DNA of 64,000 bases from the NCBI RefSeq assembly GCF_023715225.1, contig NZ_JAMBNS010000005.1, positions 248,001-312,000 of the forward strand. The letters are read 5' to 3'. Origin of the DNA: Robertmurraya korlensis (GTDB lineage Bacteria > Bacillota > Bacilli > Bacillales > Cytobacillaceae). Position 1 is the stretch's first letter. Every line of letters starts with the position of its first letter. The notes below the pieces were generated by a model that ran no database searches, was not told the origin of the DNA, and saw only the letters and a list, made by a program, of their open reading frames with translations. Below are positions 1-8,872 of the stretch, in pieces. The position numbers were made by a program, and so were the translations under genes.

Positions 1-1
1 A

Positions 2-3000
2 GGAAAAACTACCATTTTTGACGGAATTAGCTATGCCATCTACGGAAAAGCGAGTGGTGAAGATCGGAATGGACCAGAGCTTCGTAGCCAATTTGCCGAT
101 AATGATACATTAACAGAGGTATCATTGGAATTTCGTCTTCGTGGCAAAACGTATGAGATTAGTCGTTCTCCTCAACAGGAAAAGAAAAAGTCGCGTGGTG
201 ATGGGGTTACCTCTATCGGAGCAAAAGCAGAGTTATATGTATACGATGAGGATGGAACGAAGCAAATCATCGCATCAAATGTTCGTGATGTGGATGAAAA
301 GATCAAACAAATCATGCTGATTGACAGCAATCAGTTCCGCCAAATCATTATGATTCCTCAAGGAGAATTTAGAAAGCTACTAACCTCTGACAGCAAAGAA
401 AAAGAAGCGATCTTACAACGCTTATTCCACACGCAGCTGTATAAAAGAATTGAGGAAAAGCTAAAAGAAGAAGCCGCATCTTTAAAAGCAGCAGTAGAAA
501 AACAGCTTGCGGACCGCAATCTTGCGATTCAAAAAATCCACGCCCTGTTTACAGATGATTTGAAGGAGTATATGGAAGCGGGCAGCACAAATGATCTTGT
601 CATTGTTCCTGCATTAATAGAAGAAATTCAAGCAATGGCAGAGCAAATATCCTTATTTGAAAAGGAAATTGTAGAAAAAGATCAGCTTCGTCAAGTAGAA
701 CAAAAAAAGCTTTATGATGCAGAGACACTTATTAAACAGTTCGAAGCAAAGGAAACGGCTCGTCAGAACAAGCTTCATCTTGAAAACCAAAAGGAATTGT
801 TTGAGAAGAAAAAGAATGACGTGGAATTAGGAAAAAAAGCGATATTGTTGCTACAGCAAGAACAATTATGTGCTAGATTAAAAAAAGAATTGACTACTTA
901 CGAAGCCCAAGCAAATGACTTGCTAGTAAAGCAAAAGACATTGCTGGAGCAAGTGCATAATCTTGAAGAAGTATGGCGAGCAGAAAAAGGAAAAGAACCG
1001 GAAAGGAAAGCATTAGAGGAAGGTATTCACAAGCTGAGGTCATTAAAGGAAGATGTACACTCTTATGCAAAGCTGGAAGCTGAAATTCGCGACCTTCAAC
1101 TACAGTGGAAAAAGCTAGAAGAAGACAAGCTAGCTGCCGAAAAAAAGGGAACCGAAATTGACCATCGTCTTAAATTATACACAGAGAAAAAAGAAGAAAT
1201 AGATGCAAGTAAACTTGTTTTCCTTGAAAACAAAAGCCTTCTTGACGAGTTAAAACGTGAAGCAGATCTAATTTCTACTTTAGAAAAACAGAAAGAAAGC
1301 CTGTTCACTCTAGAAGAGAAATTCAATCAAAAAAAAGCGGAGTTTGAGCGGACAACTGCACGCTACTTAGATTCTAAATCTCTCGTAGAGGAACTAGAAA
1401 ACAGCTGGATGCATGGACAAGCTTCCATATTAGCCAGTAAGCTTCAAGACGGTGCTCCTTGTCCTGTCTGCGGTTCAGAACATCATCCAAAACCTACTCA
1501 TCAGGTAGATAAAGCCATTCCAAATGAAACCGATTTGAAGGCGGCGAAACAACAACTCGAAGGACTTGAGAATGAGAGAAACATAGGACAGTCAGAAGTA
1601 TTCAAGTTACAATCGAGTGTGGAAGCCTCCACACTATTAGTCTCTCAAACACTAGTGTCTTTACAAGCAAATAAGCCTGAATTTTTGATTGAGAACCTTT
1701 CAACTTTTAAAGAGACTGTTTTAAGTAAGAAGAGAGATGTCGAGGCAGAACAACTAAAGCTACAAACAGGTCTCGAACAGCTGGATACAATCTCGGAAGG
1801 CCTAAAGAAACTAGAAACGGCAAAGGCGGAATGGACACTAAAAGCAAAAGAGCTAGACGAAGCCTACCAGGAAGCTAGACTCTCATTTGTTGAAAAAAAC
1901 AGTCATTTTACTAGACTGCAAGAAATAATACCAGAAACAATTCGTTCAGTTGATCGGTTCGAGCAAGAAGTAAATCGTCAGCAAAAACAGTTAAACGAAC
2001 TCAACACCAAGCTCGAACAGGCCCAAATGGCCGTGCAAAATTCTAAAGTTTCCCTTTCTACAATCGAAGGACAGCTTCATTCGGTCCAGCAATCAAAAGA
2101 GACGAAGCAAGCCGAACTTCAAGTGGAGCGAGAAGTGTTTATAGAAAAACTGGAACAACAAGGCTTTCAAAACTATAAACAATATGAATCAGCGAAGCGA
2201 TCCGAAGTGGAACTCCAACAAATGGAAGCAGAGATTTCAAACTATCGTGAGTCTCTTCGCTCGGTAACTGATCGCTACACAGAGTTAGAAGCACTATTAA
2301 AGGATGTTCCAATGCCTAATATTCAGGCATTAACTGACCTCATCGAAAAAATGACACAGGAAATTAAGGATATGGATGGTCAAAAGAGTGACTTAAGTTT
2401 TAAAAAGCGAGAAAACGAACAAATATTAGAAACGATTTATTCCTTGAACAAAGAAATGAAGCAATATGAAGAACAATATAAAATGATTGGTAATCTTGCG
2501 GATATTTCAAAAGGCAACAATAATCTACGAATTACCTTTGAGAGATACGTACTCGGTTCTTTTTTAGATGACATATTAAGAGAAGCGAATGGACGATTGC
2601 TAAAAATGACAAGCGGAAGATTTCAACTGCTTCGAAAATTGGATAAATCAAAAGGGAATACTCAAAGCGGACTTGAGCTCCTCGTTGTTGATTCGTATAC
2701 GGGGCAAGAACGTCATGTGAAAACATTATCTGGTGGAGAGAGCTTTAAAGCCTCGCTCTCTTTAGCACTTGGCCTTGCTGATGTTGTCCAGAATTATGCG
2801 GGTGGGGTTTCACTCGAAACGATGTTTATTGATGAAGGCTTCGGTACGTTGGATCCTGAATCCCTTGACCAGGCGATTGAGGCACTGATTGACATTCAAA
2901 GTAGCGGACGTCTTGTTGGGATCATTTCGCACGTTCCTGAGCTAAAGGAACGAATTGATGCTCGATTAGAGGTTGTTGCTAGCCAAAGTGGGAGTACTAC

Positions 3001-3022
3001 TTATTTCCAATTTATTAATTAA
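2..3022 (+). CDS. sbcC: Exonuclease SbcC (large SMC-like subunit), 5' end cut by window edge
   Basis: This is the ATPase subunit of the SbcCD nuclease, which cleaves DNA hairpins and processes double-strand ends with SbcD. The frame is open from base 2, where the first visible residues GKTTIFDGISYAIYG are the end of the Walker A motif, so only a few dozen N-terminal residues are missing and 1,006 are present. Long coiled coils fill the middle. A CPVC zinc hook lies near visible residue 487. The C-terminal lobe has the LSGGES signature near residue 909 and a Walker B motif with FIDEGFGTLD near 945. sbcD is expected just upstream, outside the window. The gene ends in a strong terminator. Confidence 0.97.
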   Translation, partial: GKTTIFDGISYAIYGKASGEDRNGPELRSQFADNDTLTEVSLEFRLRGKTYEISRSPQQEKKKSRGDGVTSIGAKAELYVYDEDGTKQIIASNVRDVDEKIKQIMLIDSNQFRQIIMIPQGEFRKLLTSDSKEKEAILQRLFHTQLYKRIEEKLKEEAASLKAAVEKQLADRNLAIQKIHALFTDDLKEYMEAGSTNDLVIVPALIEEIQAMAEQISLFEKEIVEKDQLRQVEQKKLYDAETLIKQFEAKETARQNKLHLENQKELFEKKKNDVELGKKAILLLQQEQLCARLKKELTTYEAQANDLLVKQKTLLEQVHNLEEVWRAEKGKEPERKALEEGIHKLRSLKEDVHSYAKLEAEIRDLQLQWKKLEEDKLAAEKKGTEIDHRLKLYTEKKEEIDASKLVFLENKSLLDELKREADLISTLEKQKESLFTLEEKFNQKKAEFERTTARYLDSKSLVEELENSWMHGQASILASKLQDGAPCPVCGSEHHPKPTHQVDKAIPNETDLKAAKQQLEGLENERNIGQSEVFKLQSSVEASTLLVSQTLVSLQANKPEFLIENLSTFKETVLSKKRDVEAEQLKLQTGLEQLDTISEGLKKLETAKAEWTLKAKELDEAYQEARLSFVEKNSHFTRLQEIIPETIRSVDRFEQEVNRQQKQLNELNTKLEQAQMAVQNSKVSLSTIEGQLHSVQQSKETKQAELQVEREVFIEKLEQQGFQNYKQYESAKRSEVELQQMEAEISNYRESLRSVTDRYTELEALLKDVPMPNIQALTDLIEKMTQEIKDMDGQKSDLSFKKRENEQILETIYSLNKEMKQYEEQYKMIGNLADISKGNNNLRITFERYVLGSFLDDILREANGRLLKMTSGRFQLLRKLDKSKGNTQSGLELLVVDSYTGQERHVKTLSGGESFKASLSLALGLADVVQNYAGGVSLETMFIDEGFGTLDPESLDQAIEALIDIQSSGRLVGIISHVPELKERIDARLEVVASQSGSTTYFQFIN

Positions 3023-3024
3023 TC

Positions 3025-3062
3025 AAAACCAGGAGTAAAGGTACCTTTACTCCTGGTTTTTT
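3025..3062 (+). terminator. Rho-independent terminator of sbcC
   Basis: A 16-bp perfect stem (AAAACCAGGAGTAAAG pairing with its complement at 3045-3060) has a four-base loop and runs into Ts. It lies three bases after the sbcC stop. Confidence 0.9.
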
Positions 3063-3185
3063 ATTAATACGAGGAATATGGGTTGATTTGTAATGCCAAA
3101 GGCTATTGAGTATACCAAAATGGTTGAGCAATTAACATTTTAAAGTTAAAGTAAAAGAGTGTAGAACATTAAAGTAGGTGCAGAC

Positions 3186-5066
3186 TTGGAAAAACGATAT
3201 TTCACAATAGGAATGGCAGGACATATTGACCACGGAAAAACAACACTCACAAAGGCACTGACCAATGTTGATACCGATCGTTTAAAAGAAGAAAAGGAAC
3301 GGCAAATTTCCATAGAACTAGGATTTGCCCCCTTATATGAAGATGAAAATATACAAATATCAGTCATTGATGTTCCTGGACATGAGCGATTTATTAGGCA
3401 AATGATTGCTGGGGTGGCAGGAATTGATTTGGTCGTCCTTGTTGTTGCAGCAGATGAAGGAGTTATGCCACAAACAAAGGAGCATTTAGAAATACTTGGG
3501 TTTTTAGGAATAAAGTCAGGTATTGTTGCAATCACGAAAATGGACAAGGTGGACGAGGAATTTTCGGAATTAGTGAAAGAGGATATATATAAAGAATTAA
3601 GTGGAACGGTTTTTGAAAATTCACCTTACGTCCTTGTTGATAGCCTTTCACATAAAGGAATTGACGAACTTAAATCACAAATTATACATTCGTTAGAACA
3701 ACAAGACGTTCGTGATGCAAAAGGATCTTTTCGCTTGCCAATTGACCAGGTGTTCACCGTGAAAGGACAGGGGACGGTTGTAAGAGGAACCGTGTATGAA
3801 GGAGCTGTTGAGGAAGGTCAACTTCTTACCATTATGCCTCAAGGAATTGAGGTGAAAGCAAGGCAGCTTCAAGTACACCACCAACCAGCTAAACAAGCGT
3901 TCGCCGGTCAAAGAGTTGCGATAAATTTGTCAAACGTAACCAAAGAGGAAATTGATCGCGGGGATGTACTTGTATCTTCCGAGCATTTTATTATTACACG
4001 TACAATTGACGTTTCCATTCAAATGGTAGAAGATCTTGAACATCTGGTAAAGCAAAGAATGCCGATTAAGTGTCATATAGGAACAGCGGAAGTAATGGGT
4101 AGAATTGTATTTTTTGACCGTAATGAACTGAAAGAAAACGGTGGGGAAATCCTTTGCCAATTAAGACTTGAGGAGGAAATTGTCACAAAGCGTGGAGATC
4201 GATTTATTTTACGCAGACCGAGCCCACAGGAAACAATCGGTGGGGGATGGGTTATTGATCCTAAAGGTGAGAAGTACCGATTCGGGCATCAAACGATTGA
4301 AGAGCTCGCGAAAAAGAAAGAAGGATCACCGACCGAGCGCATTACTGCCGCACTAATCGAGGCTAAGAGCTTGTCAATCGATGAACTCATTAAGCGCACT
4401 TCTCTCGATAAGGAGACAGTTTCGCTTGCCCTTACTGGAAATGAATTTATCTCATACAGTAACAAGGAATACACCTTACTAGCAATCATAAAAGAGGTTG
4501 AGGAAGAATTATTTGACCGATTAAATGATTACCATAAACAGTTCCCACTACGTAATGGGGTAAATAAAGCCGAGCTTTTACAAGGTTTAAAAAAATGGTA
4601 TTCGAGGCCGTTAGTGGAATATGTAATAGAACAGGGGACTGCTTCGAAACTGTTTCAACGAAAGGGTGTATTTGTATCTTTAGCCACCTTTACTCCTCAC
4701 GTTCCTTCAAGTTGGGAAAAACGAACAGACAACCTACTAAATGATTTAAAAAGAGATGGTCTTCAAGTAAAGTATTTAAATGACTATATAAAAGAGGCAG
4801 GAATTCCAGAAGCCTTAGTCGAGGACGTTAAAAGATATTGGACTGAGCGAGAAATGATTATTCCTCTTGACGAATCCTATTTTTATCATGGTGATGTTTT
4901 TACAGAAGCTGTGAAAACACTTCAAGCTGGAACAGAAAATGAGTTTGATGTAGGGAAAGCAAAGGAAGTACTCGGATTGTCTCGAAAATATATGATTCCT
5001 TTTCTAGAGCGATTAGATGAAAACGGAATCACAAGACGAGTGGAAAACAAGCGAGTGTGGCTATAA
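3186..5066 (+). CDS. selB: Selenocysteine-specific translation elongation factor SelB
   Basis: SelB is a GTPase that carries Sec-tRNA(Sec) to the ribosome at UGA codons followed by a SECIS hairpin. The 626-residue protein has an EF-Tu-like G domain: GHIDHGKT at 12-19, DVPGHE at 62-67 and a TKMD motif near 118. Beta-barrel domains follow, then a long C-terminal region of winged helices expected to bind the SECIS RNA. That tail and the length separate it from EF-Tu. The start is TTG, with a weak AGGTG about six bases upstream. It stands alone between sbcC and an RsbR paralogue, over 50 kb from selA and selD, an unusual arrangement since selA and selB are often adjacent. Its presence supports reading UGA as Sec in two genes of this window. 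Confidence 0.95.
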   Translation: MEKRYFTIGMAGHIDHGKTTLTKALTNVDTDRLKEEKERQISIELGFAPLYEDENIQISVIDVPGHERFIRQMIAGVAGIDLVVLVVAADEGVMPQTKEHLEILGFLGIKSGIVAITKMDKVDEEFSELVKEDIYKELSGTVFENSPYVLVDSLSHKGIDELKSQIIHSLEQQDVRDAKGSFRLPIDQVFTVKGQGTVVRGTVYEGAVEEGQLLTIMPQGIEVKARQLQVHHQPAKQAFAGQRVAINLSNVTKEEIDRGDVLVSSEHFIITRTIDVSIQMVEDLEHLVKQRMPIKCHIGTAEVMGRIVFFDRNELKENGGEILCQLRLEEEIVTKRGDRFILRRPSPQETIGGGWVIDPKGEKYRFGHQTIEELAKKKEGSPTERITAALIEAKSLSIDELIKRTSLDKETVSLALTGNEFISYSNKEYTLLAIIKEVEEELFDRLNDYHKQFPLRNGVNKAELLQGLKKWYSRPLVEYVIEQGTASKLFQRKGVFVSLATFTPHVPSSWEKRTDNLLNDLKRDGLQVKYLNDYIKEAGIPEALVEDVKRYWTEREMIIPLDESYFYHGDVFTEAVKTLQAGTENEFDVGKAKEVLGLSRKYMIPFLERLDENGITRRVENKRVWL

Positions 5067-5067
5067 G

Positions 5068-5097
5068 AAGTAGCATCTTTTTGTATGATGCTACTTT
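5068..5097 (+). terminator. Hairpin after selB, probable weak terminator
   Basis: AAGTAGCATC pairs with GATGCTACTT around a nine-base loop directly after the selB stop. The T tract is short, so termination may be incomplete and the RsbR-like gene could be partly cotranscribed. Confidence 0.45.
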
Positions 5098-5122
5098 CAC
5101 GATTACATAGGGGGAAACATGC

Positions 5123-5953
5123 ATGCATAGGAATAAAGAGCTTCATCAGTTTTTACTTGATAAATCTTGGCAGCTAACAGAGGACTGGTATGCTTCGTTG
5201 GATAAAAGCGATCCTGCCGGTGTGTATTCTTCCAAGGATCCTTCCGTCATTGAAAACTTAAAACAACAAAACTATCGTTTTCACTTACAACTTTGCGAAA
5301 TATTTATTAAAGATGAAGAGCAATTCACCCAGGATATTCAAACGTGGATACTAGAAATTGTTAAGGATGAACCTCATTTCCAAACACCCAACCATTATAC
5401 TTTGAGAGAATTTTTTAGAGTACAAGATCAGTATCTTGATTTTCTTCAAGAGTTTTCATCCGTACATGAGGGGACATATGACCGTCATACTATAGATATA
5501 TGGAATCGTATGATCATTAAAGCCTTTAAGCTGGTGATGTTACGATTTGTTGAGGAATTAAATGAATATACTGAGATCCGACTACGTGCACAGCAGGAAT
5601 TAATTAATGAATTAGCCTCTCCCGTTATAGCTATCGATAATAACGCAGCATTATTGCCATTAATTGGAGAAATCGATACCAATCGGTCGAGGTTTATATT
5701 AGAAAATACGTTATTGCAATGTTCTTCCAAGGGAATAACCGTGTTGTTTATTGATCTTTCTGGGGTCGTAGTGATTGACACAATGGTTGCCCACAAGTTA
5801 TTTCAGCTAATCGAAGCACTTGATCTAATCGGAGTGCAAACCGTTCTTTCTGGGTTGCGCCCAGAAATCGCCCAAACTTCGGTCCAACTCGGACTCAATT
5901 TCAATAAAGTCAAAATCGTATCCACCCTCGCCAAAGCACTCGCCAACCGCTAA
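5123..5953 (+). CDS. RsbR-family stressosome protein with STAS domain
   Basis: This 276-residue protein has the two-part layout of RsbR paralogues. The N-terminal half (about 1-150) is helical and fits the non-heme globin-like sensor domain. The C-terminal part (about 160-276) is a STAS domain with IDLSGVVVIDTMVAHKL. Thr220 in the IDT motif is the likely counterpart of the RsbT-phosphorylated threonine of RsbR. RsbR proteins build the stressosome with RsbS and hold RsbT until stress releases it to switch on SigB. No rsbS or rsbT lies here, so this is a stand-alone paralogue like those scattered in B. subtilis. Start ATG at 5123 follows GGGGGAAAC. A structured repeat begins three bases after the stop. 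Confidence 0.88.
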   Translation: MHRNKELHQFLLDKSWQLTEDWYASLDKSDPAGVYSSKDPSVIENLKQQNYRFHLQLCEIFIKDEEQFTQDIQTWILEIVKDEPHFQTPNHYTLREFFRVQDQYLDFLQEFSSVHEGTYDRHTIDIWNRMIIKAFKLVMLRFVEELNEYTEIRLRAQQELINELASPVIAIDNNAALLPLIGEIDTNRSRFILENTLLQCSSKGITVLFIDLSGVVVIDTMVAHKLFQLIEALDLIGVQTVLSGLRPEIAQTSVQLGLNFNKVKIVSTLAKALANR

Positions 5954-5956
5954 GCT

Positions 5957-6012
5957 GGTGACAGACACCCTTCGTGGACAAAACAGGGGTGTTTGTCCGC
6001 CTGAGGCGGACA
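5957..6012 (+). repeat. Structured intergenic repeat, copy 1 (partner at 20499-20553)
   Basis: The element starts with GGTGACAGACACC followed by CTTCGTGGACA, then a variable spacer of about a dozen bases, and ends in the hairpin TGTCCGCCTGAGGCGGACA. The same order occurs at 20499-20553. It begins three bases after the RsbR-like stop codon and precedes a terminator. Confidence 0.75.
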
Positions 6013-6017
6013 GTTCC

Positions 6018-6050
6018 AAAATCACTTCTTTGACGAGGAGTGGTTTTTTT
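6018..6050 (+). terminator. Rho-independent terminator after the RsbR-like gene
   Basis: AAAATCACT pairs with AGTGGTTTT (one G-U pair), followed by a T tract. Confidence 0.75.
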
Positions 6051-6332
6051 ATTTGATAAAAAAGCACGTAATGATATCTGACAAAATAGTTCTCAGTCAC
6101 TAGGTGACAAGTATTATAATGGGCTTAATTCCAATTTTGTTACATAATTTCACAGATCCTAAAGAAAGACATGTACGTTTTTTCTTTTCATTCTCCACAA
6201 TGACAATTAATCTTCTTACAAAAACTTATTCTATTAACTCCGTAGAACTTCTCGTCAAAATATCTCCCAACCTACCAGACATATTTGACAAAATGACTAG
6301 CTATGGGTCATAAGGATTTTACATAATGTATC

Positions 6333-6345
6333 ATGCGATGGTTAA
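6333..6345 (+). promoter_or_regulatory. Candidate PucR operator upstream of the pyrimidine operon
   Basis: ATGCGATGGTTAA matches 11 of 13 positions of the B. subtilis PucR recognition sequence as I recall it (WWWCNTTGGTTAA). A PucR-family gene lies in the same cluster at 13472. One short match is weak evidence. Confidence 0.3.
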
Positions 6346-6401
6346 TGAGCAAATGTAAAATTAATTAAAAGTTTTGATTTTTCTGCATTTAATATAAAAA
6401 C

Positions 6402-6471
6402 AGGAGGGATACTGTCCATTTACAAGAAATATAATGTACAAGATGTGCGTGAAAATGAAAGGCAGCTATGA
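6402..6471 (+). other. Orphan Shine-Dalgarno followed by a 19-codon frame without a normal start
   Basis: AGGAGGG at 6402-6408 is followed by a coding-like frame that runs to TGA at 6469-6471. The only possible starts are CTG at 6412 (three bases after the SD) or ATT at 6418 (nine bases after). The peptide would read LSIYKKYNVQDVRENERQL. It may be a leader peptide or the stump of a lost gene. Confidence 0.3.
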
Positions 6472-6538
6472 TTCATTAGTTTTATTATTTTTGAAAAAAA
6501 TAGAATAGAATGATTTCGGATTAGGGGGAACGAAGCGA

Positions 6539-7423
6539 ATGGCAGATCAAGTTACCATTGGGTTAATTCAGGCAAGCAATGATGTGGATGGAAAAGAACC
6601 CGTTGAGGTTCATAAACAAAAAGCAATCGAAAAACATATCAATCTCGTTCGTCAAGCAAAGGAAAAAGGAGCACAAATTGTTTGCTTGCAAGAAATCTTT
6701 TACGGACCCTACTTTTGTTCTGAGCAAAATACAAAATGGTATGATGCGGCAGAAGAAATCCCAAATGGCCCCACAACAAAGCTTTTTCAAGAGCTTGCTA
6801 AAGAACTGGGAGTCGTAATTATTCTTCCAATCTATGAGCGTGAGGGTATTGCCACCTATTATAATACAGCAGCCGTTATTGATGCGGACGGCTCTTATCT
6901 AGGAAAATACCGCAAACACCATATTCCGCATGTGGCTGTAGGCGATCAAGGGTATGGTTTTTGGGAGAAATACTATTTCAAGCCTGGAAATCTAGGATAC
7001 CCCGTATTTGATACCGCATTTGCAAAAGTCGGAGTGTACATTTGTTATGACCGACACTTTCCAGAAGGGGCTCGAGTATTAGGTCTTAATGGAGCCGAAA
7101 TCGTATTTAACCCTTCCGCCACCGTTTCTGGTACCTCCGAATACTTGTGGAAGCTTGAACAACCTGCACATGCAGTTGCCAACGGTTACTACGTGGCCGC
7201 AATCAATCGGGTTGGTTACGAAGGCCCTTGGAATATGGGCGAATTTTATGGCCAATCGTACCTTGTTGATCCAAGAGGAAGCTTTGTGGCCATGGGTAGC
7301 CGAGACAAAGATGAAGTAATTATTGGAGTAATGGATAAAAAAATGATTCGTGAAGTAAGAGATGTTTGGCAGTTTTACCGTGATAGACGTCCGGAAACGT
7401 ATGAAAAAATGACCTCAATTTAG
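6539..7423 (+). CDS. Nitrilase-family N-carbamoyl-beta-alanine amidohydrolase (beta-ureidopropionase)
   Basis: This enzyme is expected to hydrolyse N-carbamoyl-beta-alanine to beta-alanine, CO2 and ammonia, the third step of reductive pyrimidine breakdown. The 294-residue protein has the nitrilase catalytic triad: Glu52 in LQEIFYG, Lys126 in YRKHHIP and Cys169 in ICYDRHFPEG. The KHHIP surroundings and full-length match favour beta-ureidopropionase over other carbon-nitrogen hydrolases. It is the first gene of the operon, 44 bases ahead of preT. ATG at 6539 follows TAGGGGG. A second, unrelated carbamoyl hydrolase of the M20 family closes the cluster at 19256, so the division of labour between them is open. 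Confidence 0.9.
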   Translation: MADQVTIGLIQASNDVDGKEPVEVHKQKAIEKHINLVRQAKEKGAQIVCLQEIFYGPYFCSEQNTKWYDAAEEIPNGPTTKLFQELAKELGVVIILPIYEREGIATYYNTAAVIDADGSYLGKYRKHHIPHVAVGDQGYGFWEKYYFKPGNLGYPVFDTAFAKVGVYICYDRHFPEGARVLGLNGAEIVFNPSATVSGTSEYLWKLEQPAHAVANGYYVAAINRVGYEGPWNMGEFYGQSYLVDPRGSFVAMGSRDKDEVIIGVMDKKMIREVRDVWQFYRDRRPETYEKMTSI

Positions 7424-7467
7424 AGTGCAAGAGTAAACACGAAAAAGCTTAGAGGGGGTATTTACAT

Positions 7468-8841
7468 TTGAGTACGGTAAAACAATCGAGAATTTCCTAT
7501 GACCATATAGCCGCTAACTTTCAGGAGGTTCATCCTGGACTATCCAATCGAGAGGCAGCAGAAGAAGCAAATCGCTGCCTTTATTGCTATGATGCACCCT
7601 GTATTACTGCCTGTCCAACGGGGATTGATATCCCAACCTTCATTAAGAAAATAGCCTCAGGAAATTTAAAAGGTTCCGCAACCACCATCATGTCAGCCAA
7701 TCCAATTGGCGCAAGCTGCTCCCGAGTCTGCCCAACAGAAGAATTATGTGAAGGGGCATGTGTACTCAACCATTCTACTAAACCAATTATGATCGGTAAC
7801 TTACAACGATATGCAACAGATTGGGCAATGAAAAATAATCAAGCCCTTTTTAAAGCTGGTAAGAAAAACGGTACTAGGGTCGCTATTATCGGTGGTGGAC
7901 CTGCCGGATTATCAGCCGCGAGGGAGCTTGGCATCCTTGGCTATGACGTAACAATTTTTGAAGCAGCTGAACATGCTGGCGGATTGAATACGTACGGAAT
8001 TGTCTCGTTCCGACTGCCAAAGGAAGTATCGTATTGGGAAGTCGAACAAGTGGAAAGTGTCGATGTAAAAATTAAAACGAACACAAAGGTTGGCATCGAC
8101 ATCTCTGTCCAAGAAATTCTAGAAAACTATGATGTTGTTATATTAGCTATTGGTATGTCTAGTGTTCCTAATTTAGGGATTGAGGGAGAACATTTACAAG
8201 GGGTATATGATGCGATTGAGTTTGTAAGACAAACGAAAACAAATCCCATTACTGATGAGTTCCTCGGTAAAAAAGTTGTTGTTATTGGTGCCGGTAATAC
8301 GGCAATTGACGGCGCTACTTGTTCTGTTCGACTAGGCGCAGAAAATGTAAAGATTTTATACAGAAGAACGCTAGAGGAAATGACGGCATATGACTTTGAA
8401 TATGAATTTGCCAAGCAGGATGGAGTCGAGTTCAGATGGTTAACCGCCCCCGTTAGAATTATTGGAGATGAACTTGGGAACGTCAAAGCAATCGAATGTA
8501 TCAAAATGGAACTAACCGAAGCAGGTGAGGATGGGCGAAGGAAGCCTGTATCGGTAAAAGGCTCTGAATTCCAATTAGAAGTGGACGCTGTTATAAAAGC
8601 GATTGGCCAGTCTAGATACGTAGATCTTATCGAAGAGATGAACCTCGAGCATGATGGTGGAGTCGTTACAATTAATGAAAACACCTACCAAACCTCCAAC
8701 AAAAAGGTATTTGCTTGTGGAGATGTAATTTTTGGAAAAGGTCAAGGAGAAGCGATGGTAGTTTCCGCAGCCCAACAAGGAAAGAAAACTGCACACGCCA
8801 TTCACCAAATGATTACCAAAACCGTATCTGAAACGGCCTAA
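7468..8841 (+). CDS. preT: Dihydropyrimidine dehydrogenase, NAD(P)-dependent subunit PreT
   Basis: PreT is the electron-input subunit of bacterial dihydropyrimidine dehydrogenase: it oxidises NAD(P)H on FAD and passes electrons through Fe-S clusters to PreA. The 457-residue protein resembles the small subunit of glutamate synthase. Its N-terminal part carries the cysteine-rich cluster region (CLYCYDAPCITACP and CSRVCPTEELCEGAC). A first dinucleotide fold begins near residue 138 (VAIIGGGPAGLSAARELG) and a second near 269 (KVVVIGAGNTAID). It starts with TTG behind AGAGGGGG. Gap to preA is about 30 bases, so the two are cotranscribed as the enzyme requires. Confidence 0.93.
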   Translation: MSTVKQSRISYDHIAANFQEVHPGLSNREAAEEANRCLYCYDAPCITACPTGIDIPTFIKKIASGNLKGSATTIMSANPIGASCSRVCPTEELCEGACVLNHSTKPIMIGNLQRYATDWAMKNNQALFKAGKKNGTRVAIIGGGPAGLSAARELGILGYDVTIFEAAEHAGGLNTYGIVSFRLPKEVSYWEVEQVESVDVKIKTNTKVGIDISVQEILENYDVVILAIGMSSVPNLGIEGEHLQGVYDAIEFVRQTKTNPITDEFLGKKVVVIGAGNTAIDGATCSVRLGAENVKILYRRTLEEMTAYDFEYEFAKQDGVEFRWLTAPVRIIGDELGNVKAIECIKMELTEAGEDGRRKPVSVKGSEFQLEVDAVIKAIGQSRYVDLIEEMNLEHDGGVVTINENTYQTSNKKVFACGDVIFGKGQGEAMVVSAAQQGKKTAHAIHQMITKTVSETA

Positions 8842-8872
8842 ACAAGGGCAATCAATTTAAGGAGGTATGATG

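Larger units (their letters stand above)
6051..6538. other. Long non-coding leader region upstream of the pyrimidine operon
   Basis: About 490 AT-rich bases without a convincing gene. A 69-codon open frame at 6104-6313 has no ribosome binding site and no recognisable protein. The region holds a candidate PucR site (6333-6345) and a strong Shine-Dalgarno sequence with no normal gene behind it (6402-6471). I found no clear -35/-10 pair and no -24/-12 promoter. Confidence 0.6.

Noticed and set aside
6104-6313. 69-codon open frame upstream of the pyrimidine operon
   Set aside because: No ribosome binding site and low-complexity AT-rich composition; the product looks like no known protein.
6051-6538. 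Sigma-54 (-24/-12) promoter for the pyrimidine operon
   Set aside because: No TGGCAC-N5-TTGC type sequence was found in the leader.
8127-8684. 185-codon open frame on the minus strand inside preT
   Set aside because: It lies wholly opposite a well supported gene, and its serine/threonine-rich product is the typical shadow of an opposing frame.
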